A DNA stretch of 64,000 nucleotides. It comes from Treponema sp. Its GTDB lineage: Bacteria; Spirochaetota; Spirochaetia; Treponematales; Breznakiellaceae. Shown in pieces: positions 1 through 7,225 of the stretch (within the stretch, counting starts at the first letter, position 1; each line of letters opens with the position of its first letter). The position numbers and the translations under genes were made by a program. The DNA is taken from contig JAITLC010000112.1 of the NCBI GenBank assembly GCA_031278095.1, positions 1-64,000 on the forward strand, in the 5' to 3' direction. The notes beneath the pieces were generated by a model. That model had not been told where the DNA came from, made no database searches, and worked only from the letters and a program-made list of their open reading frames with translations.

Positions 1-111
1 CCCGGAAGAATCATCGTCATTGTTAAGGTTCGGACAACCCAAATAAAGGACTGCCGTCAACGCCGTCAGTACAAGGGCCAGGCGTCCCGACTCTAGAATT
101 CTCTGTTTCAT
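1..111 (-). CDS. Lipoprotein N-terminus, cut by window edge
   Basis: Only the first 37 codons lie in the window. They read as a lipoprotein signal peptide: Met-Lys-Gln-Arg, a hydrophobic stretch rich in Leu/Ala/Val/Thr, then the lipobox LYLGC with the cysteine at residue 26. An Asn/Asp/Ser-rich linker follows, as expected just after a lipidated cysteine. The start is ATG at 111, preceded by CTGGAGG about 7 bases upstream, a good Shine-Dalgarno. The mature protein lies outside the window, so function is unknown. It is the last gene leftward and is separated from the GH3 gene by a perfect hairpin repeat. Confidence 0.75.
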   Translation of the reverse strand, partial: MKQRILESGRLALVLTALTAVLYLGCPNLNNDDDSSG

Positions 112-142
112 AAAAAAACCTCCAGAAAATATGATTACCTGA

Positions 143-178
143 GCTTGTTCCAAAACTAACCTTAGTTTTGGAACAAGC
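143..178. repeat. Family A hairpin repeat, perfect copy
   Basis: The arms GCTTGTTCCAAAACTAA (143-159) and its exact reverse complement (162-178) leave two unpaired bases, a 17-bp perfect palindrome. It lies between the lipoprotein gene and the GH3 gene. The same arm core recurs in about eleven other intergenic places in this window, so it is a dispersed family rather than a one-off terminator. There is no T-tract on the plus side. Confidence 0.85.
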
Positions 179-231
179 CCGTCTACCAGAATAGAGGTAT
201 ACCATACCCCTGTCAAGTAAAGTTTGGGGTA

Positions 232-2313
232 TCAGATCTTTACTGTTCCCGACAGCAGATCCCTGCCGGCGCTGGAACTTCCGATATAAAGCCGGTACTC
301 CATGCGTTCAAGTTCAAAACCCGGAGTGCGGGGATTGTACCATTCCAGTTTCGAGACCGCGCATCGTATGCCGATTTTCTTTGACTCGCCGGGTTTGAGT
401 TCCACCCTCTTGAAGCCCCGGAGCAGTTTTACAGGCCTCTCTACCTTCGAGTTTGGGAAGCCTACATAGAGCTGAAGGACTTCCGTACCGGAACGGGAAC
501 CGGTATTGGTTACCGTGCAGGAGGCGCTTACAAAGCCGTCCGCAGCCTCAAAATGGGCATCCTCCAGCCCGAAAGTGGTATAGGAAAGGCCGTAACCGTA
601 GGGATAAAGGGGCTCTTTCCCCTCTTTTTCCAGTTTGGCATACCCATGGTAATATTCATACCACTGATTAGTAGTATCCCAGTCGATCTTTGGGAGATCC
701 TCTCCGCTAAAAGGCTGCACAAAGGGAAGCTTACCGGAAGGATTAACATCGCCAAAGAGGATGCGGGCCAGGGCCGTCCCTCCCTCCTGTCCGGGGTAAA
801 AGGCCATGATCAGGGAGGCTACACAATCGATCCATTCGGTGACAACGATAGTGTTGCCTCCTATCATGACGGCAACAGAGTTTCTGTTGGCAGGCCCCGC
901 GGTTTTAAGCAGGACGATTTCGTCTTCATGGAGACTCAACTCCCTGCGGTCGCCGCCTGTAGCGCCTGTGTAAGCGGAATCCTGATCATTGGAAACGTAC
1001 TCCCCTTCATCGTCATGATCAAAGCCCACCACAAATACTGCCGCATCGGCACCGGCCGCAAGTTTTTTTGCCCGTTCGGGATCGGAGCCGTCGTCACACA
1101 GTATCTTTACCCCGGGCGCGGCCTTGCATATCCCGTCATAGGGGCTTACCACGTATGCGGGGAAAACCCTGGATGAGCCGTAGTCGCCGATATTGGGGGC
1201 CACGGCAAGCTTGCCGATAAGAGCAATTGTTTTGACAGTATCCCTGTTCAAAGGAAGCGCCGGTTTCCCGCCGTTCACCGGCTCATTTTTAAGCAGGGTT
1301 ATGCCTTCTTCGGCGGAACGCAATGCCAGCGCCCGGTGTTTTTCGCAGCCGATGATCTCTTTACCGTAAGAAGCCGTATAGGCTTCATCAAAAGCCAGGG
1401 TAGTCCGTATGAGGCGCAGACAGGCTTCGTCTATACGGGCCTCCGGCACAAGGCCGTCTTTTACCGCCTGCACAAGTTTATCGCCGTACACAATGGTACC
1501 GCACATCTCAAGGTCTTCGCCGTTGTTAGCGCCTTCGACAGTATCCTTGACACCCCAGATAAAGTCGCTCATCACGAAGCCGTCAAAGTCCCATTCCTCT
1601 TTAAGTACTTTTTTGAGGAGGTAGTCATGGTGGCCGCAGTGTATGCCCTTGTAACGATTATAGGCGCTCATGATCGAGGCGGCTCCCGCATCGACACAAT
1701 CCTTGAAATGCGGAAGAAAAACTTCCCGTTCGGTACGACGGTCACAGTCCACACTTACCTTGAAACGGCTGATCTCCATGGAGTTGAACGCAAAGTGTTT
1801 GATGCAGGCCATGACGTTTTCTTCCTGCACGCCCCGTACAAGCGCCGCCGCCATCTGCCCTACGGCAAAGGATTCCTCACCGTAGCTTTCCTGACTGCGG
1901 CCCCAGCCGGGATTCTGCGGCAGGTTGATGCAGACTCCGGCAAAGAGGTTCCCGCCCCAGGCCCGCACTTCCCGTCCGATGGCCCTGCCGATTTCCTCTT
2001 CCAGCTCCGTATCAAAACTTGCGCCCCGGCACATGGACACGGGAAAGCAGGTGCTCTTACCCACACCGCAAACCACCCCCCGGGGCCCGTCGCAGAAACG
2101 CACGGCAGGGATACCCAGCCGCTTACAGTCCCCGTTGGGATAGGGAATGTAGTTATAATGCTTGACCGGATCGGTCATCATCTCGTTCAGGGCCTCGGGG
2201 CCCAGGGGAACCTTACCGCTCATCAGATAGACCTTTTCGTCAAGACTCATCTGCGCCAGCAGGGCTTCGGCTTTTTCCGTATAGGAAAGCCGCTTTTCTT
2301 TTGTACAGATCAT
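232..2313 (-). CDS. Glycoside hydrolase family 3 beta-glucosidase
   Basis: A predicted 693-residue GH3 enzyme that cleaves terminal beta-linked glucose (or a related sugar) from oligosaccharides. The catalytic barrel starts near residue 20 (MSLDEKVYLMSG). It has the substrate-site segment RFCDGPRGV (72-80), the conserved KHF (172-174) and the nucleophile Asp250 in GFVMSDF. A C-terminal fibronectin-III-like domain (VTNTGSRSGTEVLQLYV) is typical of the BglB-type architecture. There is no signal peptide, so it is probably cytoplasmic and acts on imported disaccharides. I chose ATG at 2313 because CCGGAG lies 7 bases upstream; a longer in-frame reading adds 58 residues that look non-coding. Exact sugar specificity cannot be read from sequence. 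Confidence 0.93.
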   Translation of the reverse strand: MICTKEKRLSYTEKAEALLAQMSLDEKVYLMSGKVPLGPEALNEMMTDPVKHYNYIPYPNGDCKRLGIPAVRFCDGPRGVVCGVGKSTCFPVSMCRGASFDTELEEEIGRAIGREVRAWGGNLFAGVCINLPQNPGWGRSQESYGEESFAVGQMAAALVRGVQEENVMACIKHFAFNSMEISRFKVSVDCDRRTEREVFLPHFKDCVDAGAASIMSAYNRYKGIHCGHHDYLLKKVLKEEWDFDGFVMSDFIWGVKDTVEGANNGEDLEMCGTIVYGDKLVQAVKDGLVPEARIDEACLRLIRTTLAFDEAYTASYGKEIIGCEKHRALALRSAEEGITLLKNEPVNGGKPALPLNRDTVKTIALIGKLAVAPNIGDYGSSRVFPAYVVSPYDGICKAAPGVKILCDDGSDPERAKKLAAGADAAVFVVGFDHDDEGEYVSNDQDSAYTGATGGDRRELSLHEDEIVLLKTAGPANRNSVAVMIGGNTIVVTEWIDCVASLIMAFYPGQEGGTALARILFGDVNPSGKLPFVQPFSGEDLPKIDWDTTNQWYEYYHGYAKLEKEGKEPLYPYGYGLSYTTFGLEDAHFEAADGFVSASCTVTNTGSRSGTEVLQLYVGFPNSKVERPVKLLRGFKRVELKPGESKKIGIRCAVSKLEWYNPRTPGFELERMEYRLYIGSSSAGRDLLSGTVKI

Positions 2314-2549
2314 GCGTTTTCTCCGGAATGAAGAATCTCGGGGCTGCCCCGGGGTATCTTCGTTTGAAAGGAAATTTATTATACCGGCGGGGGTCCATAT
2401 GCCCCCCCTTCCAATCAGTATATACCTGCCGGGGGCCGGGGTAAAGTTTTTTCTCATCGGGGAAATTCCTGAATATACGTCTAACATACATCGATGTACG
2501 TCCGGCGTATGTCTTGCGCATTTCTCCGTTTTTTATTATATTTAAGTCT

Positions 2550-2576
2550 GTTCCAAAATCCGGTTGGGTTCGGAAC
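2550..2576. repeat. Family A hairpin repeat, degenerate copy
   Basis: The arms GTTCC (2550-2554) and GGAAC (2572-2576) pair, with partial pairing of the inner AAAATC/GGTTC segments and a centre containing CCGGTTG. That centre resembles the AACCGG centre seen in several other copies. It lies in the gap upstream of corA. Confidence 0.65.
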
Positions 2577-2622
2577 GAGTTCATGTTTACAATAAAATCT
2601 TTTACTGCAAGGAGGAAATGTC

Positions 2623-2691
2623 ATGTCCGATTCGGACGGCGGGGGTAGTATAACCCGTAGAAAAAACAGAACGGCGGCATTTCCGGTTTAA
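2623..2691 (+). CDS. Possible 22-aa leader ORF before corA
   Basis: ATG at 2623 follows AAGGAGG (2609-2615) with an ideal 7-base spacer. The frame runs 22 codons (MSDSDGGGSITRRKN...) to TAA at 2689-2691, 67 bases before corA. The ribosome-binding site is as strong as any in the window. That suggests translation, perhaps as a leader peptide for the Mg/Co transporter. There is no homology evidence and the peptide may be chance; a second ATG inside the same Shine-Dalgarno region (2618) opens another short frame. Confidence 0.3.
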   Translation: MSDSDGGGSITRRKNRTAAFPV

Positions 2692-2758
2692 AGGGGACTT
2701 GGTGAATCCTTGAACCGGGCCGGGGTGCGGGAAGGCCGGCCGTACAAGGAGGAGTCCC

Positions 2759-3730
2759 ATGATAAAAATTCGCATACAGGACGAAAAAGGGTTTATCGAG
2801 ACTGACGCAGTGGGCAAAAACTGCTGGATAGATGCCCGCAGCGTAAACACGGAAGACATTGAACGGCTTGAAACGGAATTCAGGATCGCCCCTGAACTTC
2901 TTACCGACATCATGGATGCAGACGAGCAGGCCCGTTTGGAAAAGGAAGATGAATATACAGCCCTCATTGTCCGTCTGCCGGTAAGCGATGAAAAAGCCGA
3001 AGTGGTCTTCTACACTCAGCCCCTGGGCATCATCCTTTTTTCCGACAAGATTGTTACCATCTGCCAGAGTTCAAGCGAAGCCCTGGATGATATCGTCAAG
3101 AACCGTGTCCGCGGTTTCAGCATCAAAAACAAAAGCGCCTTTGTTCTCAATCTTCTGGGCCGTTTTGCCTTTACCTTCCTCAAGTACCTCAAGGAACTCA
3201 ACAAACGTACCAATCTTATTAAGAATGAACTGCAGCGTTCCATCAAGAACAATGAACTTATCCAGCTTCTTTCCATCCAGAAGTCCCTCGTTTTCTTTAC
3301 TACCAGTATCAAGAGCAACGAATTACTCCTGGAAAAACTGCAGAAGAGTCCCCTGATCCGCTTCAAGGAAGACGAAAAGGAGCTGCTGGAGGATGTGGTA
3401 ATCGAAAACCGTCAGGCAATAGAGATGGCAAACATCTATTCTTCCATACTAACGGGAACCATGGATGCTTTTGCCAGCGTTATCTCCAATAACCTCAACA
3501 TTGTCATGAAACGGCTCACGGTAGTTTCCATCGTGCTCATGATTCCCACCCTTATCTACAGTTTATTCGGCATGAATGTGGAGCTTCCCTTTGAGGAGCA
3601 ACCCGGGATAGGATGGATGATAATTATAGTCAGTCTTGCGGCAGCCGCCCTTGGAGCCGTGTTCCTCAACAGGGAACGTCGGGTAAAGCAGGCCGTCCGG
3701 CAGAAACGGAAGGTGAAAAAACAGAAATGA
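2759..3730 (+). CDS. corA: CorA family magnesium/cobalt transporter
   Basis: A 323-residue member of the CorA/2-TM-GxN family, which forms pentameric Mg2+ channels in the inner membrane. It has the expected large N-terminal cytoplasmic domain with long helices around residues 130-240. Two C-terminal transmembrane helices follow, with the signature GMN at 271-273 (LIYSLFGMN) closing the first. A lysine/arginine-rich tail (last 20 residues) is usual. The start ATG has AAGGAGGAG just upstream. The stop codon overlaps the next ATG (ATGA), so corA is translationally linked to the threonine aldolase gene, an association with no obvious functional logic. Confidence 0.93.
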   Translation: MIKIRIQDEKGFIETDAVGKNCWIDARSVNTEDIERLETEFRIAPELLTDIMDADEQARLEKEDEYTALIVRLPVSDEKAEVVFYTQPLGIILFSDKIVTICQSSSEALDDIVKNRVRGFSIKNKSAFVLNLLGRFAFTFLKYLKELNKRTNLIKNELQRSIKNNELIQLLSIQKSLVFFTTSIKSNELLLEKLQKSPLIRFKEDEKELLEDVVIENRQAIEMANIYSSILTGTMDAFASVISNNLNIVMKRLTVVSIVLMIPTLIYSLFGMNVELPFEEQPGIGWMIIIVSLAAAALGAVFLNRERRVKQAVRQKRKVKKQK

Positions 3731-4746
3731 TAGACCTAAGAAGCGATACGGTTACCGGGCCGACTCCCGCAATGCGGAAAGCCATGGCGGAAGCGGAAGT
3801 TGGAGATGATGTCTACGGCGATGATCCGACCGTGAAGCGGCTGGAAAAGCTGGGAGCGGAACTTTTGGGTAAGGAAGCCTCTCTCTTTGTGCCTTCCGGA
3901 ACCTTTGGAAACCAGTTGGCTCTGTTCAGTTGGTGTACGCGGGGAACCGAGGTGATTCTTGGCGATGAATGCCACATCATTCAGCATGAGGCGGGGGCGG
4001 CCTCGGTGATTGCCGGGGTACAGACCAGGCCCTTTCCCGCTCCGGATGGTATTCTCCCCGGCGGGGAAATCGAAAAACGGCTCCGCAGGCGGGATCTTCA
4101 TACGCCTGAAACTTCGCTTATCTGTCTTGAAAATGCCCATTCCCTGGGGAAGGCGGCGCCGGTGGCGGCCATGGATGAAACGCGGCGTATTGCGGATTCA
4201 TGGAGGCTTCCCATTCACCTGGACGGAGCCCGGATCTTCAATGCGGCCGTTGCGCTCAAGACCGAAGCGGCGGATATCGCCTGCCGGGCGGATTCGGTGA
4301 TGTTCTGCCTCTCCAAGGGCCTCTGCGCGCCGGTGGGTTCCCTTCTTGCAGGCCCAAAGGACTTCATCGCCGAAGCAAGGATGAAACGGAAGATCCTGGG
4401 CGGCGGCATGAGGCAGGCCGGGATTCTTGCGGCCGCAGGGATCATCGCCCTTGACGAACAAACCGGCCATCTGGCGGAGGATCATGAACGGGCCCGGCAG
4501 TTGGAAGATTTTTTTTCGGGGATTTCCGGCATGAGCGTGCAAAAGGGGGACATCAACATGGTGTTCTTCGGCTATGCTCCTGCCGCGGAAGAAAAAAAAG
4601 CCGCCCAAATCGTACATTTCTTCAGGGACAAGGGGATCCTGATCAACAGCCCCGAAAACGGTCTCTTCCGTTTCGTGACCCATTACTGGATTGGGGATAG
4701 GGAACTTGAGGAAGTAAAAAAAGCTTCCGAAGGCGCCTTTCAATGA
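3727..4746 (+). CDS. ltaE: Low-specificity L-threonine aldolase
   Basis: A 339-residue PLP enzyme of fold type I that splits L-threonine or L-allo-threonine into glycine and acetaldehyde. It begins with the family hallmark MIDLRSDTVTGPTPAMRKAM. It carries the cofactor-binding Asp/Arg segment HLDGARIFNAA (164-174) and the Schiff-base lysine Lys197 in FCLSKGL. Length is normal for the family. The start was placed at 3727, overlapping the corA stop as ATGA; a longer frame into corA is unlikely. The stop overlaps the ATG of the next gene in the same way. The middle gene of a tightly coupled trio. Confidence 0.92.
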   Translation: MIDLRSDTVTGPTPAMRKAMAEAEVGDDVYGDDPTVKRLEKLGAELLGKEASLFVPSGTFGNQLALFSWCTRGTEVILGDECHIIQHEAGAASVIAGVQTRPFPAPDGILPGGEIEKRLRRRDLHTPETSLICLENAHSLGKAAPVAAMDETRRIADSWRLPIHLDGARIFNAAVALKTEAADIACRADSVMFCLSKGLCAPVGSLLAGPKDFIAEARMKRKILGGGMRQAGILAAAGIIALDEQTGHLAEDHERARQLEDFFSGISGMSVQKGDINMVFFGYAPAAEEKKAAQIVHFFRDKGILINSPENGLFRFVTHYWIGDRELEEVKKASEGAFQ

Positions 4747-5891
4747 AGACACTTAGGCCTCCAAAGACAACGCACAGAAGCGTCTTCCGGGACAGGCGGG
4801 AGAAAATTTACGACTGGATGAGCCGGGAAGGCATCGCGCTCCTGGCCGTTGAAGATACGGAAGGCAGGAGAGACCCTTCGCTTCGCTGGCTTTCCGGGCT
4901 GCCCTCCGACGGCATACTCTTTCTCAGTGTGGAACGGCATTCCCTCCTCACGGCCTGGGATCTCAACCTGGCCTCCATTCACGCCGATGCGGAGCACCTG
5001 CTCCCCTACAGCGATTTTAAGCGCCGGCCCCTGGAAGCCCTCAGGAGCGCCACGGTAATGCTCAAGATCCCGCCGGGTTCCAGGATGGAAATCTCCCCTT
5101 CGACCCCCTATCCCCTCTTTCTGGACTATGTGGGAAATATCGGAGACTTCGATGTCCTCTGCCGCCGGGAAGGGGCATGGCAGGAGATGGAGCGGCTTAG
5201 GGCGTTAAAGGATGAAGGGGAGATCGCACTCATCAGGAAGGGAGCGGAGGCGACCAACAGCCTCCTCCGGCTTCTGGAAAAACAGATCCGCAGCGGGAAA
5301 ATCAAGACCGAAGCTGCCGCGGCCCTGCTTATCGAAGCCGAATGCCGTAAACTCGGCTGTGAGGGCACCGGATTTGAGACCCTCGCCGCAGGTCCCGAAC
5401 GGAGTTTCGCGATTCACTCATTTCCTCCCTATACTGCCTCCCCTTTCGGCAGCCGGGGACTTTCCATTCTCGACTTCGGCCTCAGGATGGGAGGTTACTC
5501 CACGGATGTGACCATGACCATTGCCAGAGACTGCTCCCCTGCCCAGGAAAAGATTCTCTCCCTGACGGAAAGGGCCTACGATCTGGCGCTTTCCATGGTG
5601 AAGAACGGCGAAAGTACCCGGAACATTGCCGCGGCTGTGGACAGGTTCTTTGCCCGTTCCAAGCAGTTCATGCCCCACGCGTTGGGCCACGGGATCGGCC
5701 TTGAGGAGCATGAACAGCCGCCCATCAGGAACCGGGATGACAACCAGTGGGTACTCACGCCGGGTATGATCTTCACTCTGGAACCGGGGCTCTATGATCC
5801 GGTTCTGGGCGGCTGCCGTCTTGAAAACGACATCCTCCTCGGTGAAAAAGGGCCCGAAGTCCTCACCGAAGCGCGGATCCTGAGGCTGTAA
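4743..5891 (+). CDS. M24 family metallopeptidase (Xaa-Pro aminopeptidase-like)
   Basis: 382 residues with a creatinase-like N-terminal domain (about 15-150) and a pita-bread catalytic domain. All five expected dinuclear metal ligands are visible: Asp244 (ILDFG), Asp255 (STDVT), His316 (ALGHGIGLEEHE), Glu347 (TLEPGLY) and Glu361 (RLENDILL). The family removes N-terminal residues before proline or cleaves Xaa-Pro dipeptides in the cytoplasm. Which of the two cannot be told here, so no symbol is given. It overlaps ltaE by four bases (ATGA), the last member of the corA-ltaE-peptidase operon. Confidence 0.88.
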   Translation: MKTLRPPKTTHRSVFRDRREKIYDWMSREGIALLAVEDTEGRRDPSLRWLSGLPSDGILFLSVERHSLLTAWDLNLASIHADAEHLLPYSDFKRRPLEALRSATVMLKIPPGSRMEISPSTPYPLFLDYVGNIGDFDVLCRREGAWQEMERLRALKDEGEIALIRKGAEATNSLLRLLEKQIRSGKIKTEAAAALLIEAECRKLGCEGTGFETLAAGPERSFAIHSFPPYTASPFGSRGLSILDFGLRMGGYSTDVTMTIARDCSPAQEKILSLTERAYDLALSMVKNGESTRNIAAAVDRFFARSKQFMPHALGHGIGLEEHEQPPIRNRDDNQWVLTPGMIFTLEPGLYDPVLGGCRLENDILLGEKGPEVLTEARILRL

Positions 5892-5953
5892 ACAGGCTTT
5901 GCCGTAAACCGGCGTAGACGTTGCGGGTATTGTATCCCGTCTGTGGATCAAGT

Positions 5954-7198
5954 ATGCTAAAAACCATGAAGGTTTGGGTAAAGCTGTTCACCGGCTCCCT
6001 CATGGGAGTCCTGCTGGGATTTTTCCTTCCCGTTGATAATGCGAAAATTCTTTCCGCTCTCCTCTGGTTAGAGGAATTAGCTCTCCGGATAGGCCGTTAT
6101 GCCGTCGTTCCCATTTTGATGTTTTCCCTTACCATTGCCGTGTATGAACTCAGACAGGACGGTCTCTTCTGGCGGCTGGTGTTGCGGAGCTTTCTCATCA
6201 TTGCGGGAGGCGCAGTTTTTGTAATTGCATCGGGGGTACTGGTAACCCTATTCTTCCCTCCCGCCCGGATTCCAATCCTCATTGAAGAACAGCTTGAGAC
6301 GGTGAGCCTGGGGGTGGCGGAAAACATAATCTCTCTGTTCCCTCAGAACATGCTTTCCGTCATGGTAAACGACGGCGCATATATCTTCCCAATCTGCATA
6401 TTTTCCTTCTTTCTGGGTATGGGGCTTTCCTATGACAGAAACTATACCAAACCGGTAATAGCGCTGCTCGATTCCCTCTCCCGGATTTTTTACCATGTCT
6501 ATTCATTTTTTTCCGAAGTCCTGGGGCCGGTAATGATCGCGCTGGCCGCCTATTGGGCCATACGTTTTCACAGTATACTCAAGGCGGATGTGTTTCACGA
6601 TCTGATAATGCTTCTGGGGGTGTACAGTATTATTCTGGGTTTCGTGATCCTCCCCCTCTTTCTATACCTGCTCAAGCCCAAACTGAATCCATGGATCATT
6701 CTCTACGGTTCCCTGGGGCCCGCGATTGCGGCCTTCTTTTCCGGAGACATTAACTTTACTCTGCCTGTACTCCTCAGGCACAGCAAGGAAAATCTGGGAG
6801 TACAGAGAAGGTGCAACGCAGTAACGCTGTCACTTCTGTCTACCTTCGGAAGGGCGGGAAGCGCCATGGTTGCCGCTTCGGCATTTATCGTGATCATAAA
6901 ATCCTATTCCAGCCTGGGAATCGACCTGTCCGATATTTTTGTTATCGGCTTCCGGGCTTTCATTGTCTCTTTCCTTCTCGCCCGGCATCCCGGAGACGGA
7001 GCCTACACGGCTCTTGCGGTTCTCTGTCTGGGTTATGGCCGGGGCTTTGAAGCGGGTTACCTCATTCTCAAGCCCATGGCCTTTTACCTTATTGCGGTAG
7101 GTACTTTTGTGGATGTAATGCTTGCCGGTTTTGCATCCTGCGCCATTGCCCGGTTTTCCGGCTTCATGGAAGAGAAAAGCATAAGACACTTTATTTAA
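5954..7198 (+). CDS. Dicarboxylate/amino acid:cation symporter (DAACS) family
   Basis: A very hydrophobic protein of about 414 residues with 8-10 membrane segments, beginning MLKTMKVWVKLFTGSLMGVLLGFFLP. The overall layout fits the SDF/DAACS family (Na+ or H+ coupled uptake of glutamate, aspartate, serine or C4-dicarboxylates), including the SGDINFTLPVLL segment near the reentrant loops. The usual serine-rich first loop and NMDG motif are not recognisable; FGRAGSAMV stands where that second loop would be. This is therefore a divergent member and its substrate is uncertain. I chose ATG at 5954; ATG at 5966 is equally possible, and neither has a strong Shine-Dalgarno. Confidence 0.75.
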   Translation: MLKTMKVWVKLFTGSLMGVLLGFFLPVDNAKILSALLWLEELALRIGRYAVVPILMFSLTIAVYELRQDGLFWRLVLRSFLIIAGGAVFVIASGVLVTLFFPPARIPILIEEQLETVSLGVAENIISLFPQNMLSVMVNDGAYIFPICIFSFFLGMGLSYDRNYTKPVIALLDSLSRIFYHVYSFFSEVLGPVMIALAAYWAIRFHSILKADVFHDLIMLLGVYSIILGFVILPLFLYLLKPKLNPWIILYGSLGPAIAAFFSGDINFTLPVLLRHSKENLGVQRRCNAVTLSLLSTFGRAGSAMVAASAFIVIIKSYSSLGIDLSDIFVIGFRAFIVSFLLARHPGDGAYTALAVLCLGYGRGFEAGYLILKPMAFYLIAVGTFVDVMLAGFASCAIARFSGFMEEKSIRHFI

Positions 7199-7225
7199 GA
7201 TTTGATATCAAGGAAAAGCGGAGAT

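Larger units (their letters stand above)
2314..2758. other. 445-bp gap between divergent GH3 and corA genes
   Basis: This gap must hold the promoters of both the GH3 gene (leftward) and corA (rightward). It contains a degenerate family A hairpin (2550-2576), an AT-rich stretch around 2530-2545 and a possible 22-codon ORF (2623-2691) with an excellent Shine-Dalgarno. Nothing in it resembles a riboswitch that I can recognise. Confidence 0.6.

Noticed and set aside
23-205. 60-codon minus-strand frame over the left end
   Set aside because: It runs through the family A hairpin; the overlapping frame from 111 has a proper ribosome site, signal peptide and lipobox.
2314-2758. Magnesium riboswitch before corA
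   Set aside because: I cannot identify the M-box or similar conserved core in this leader.
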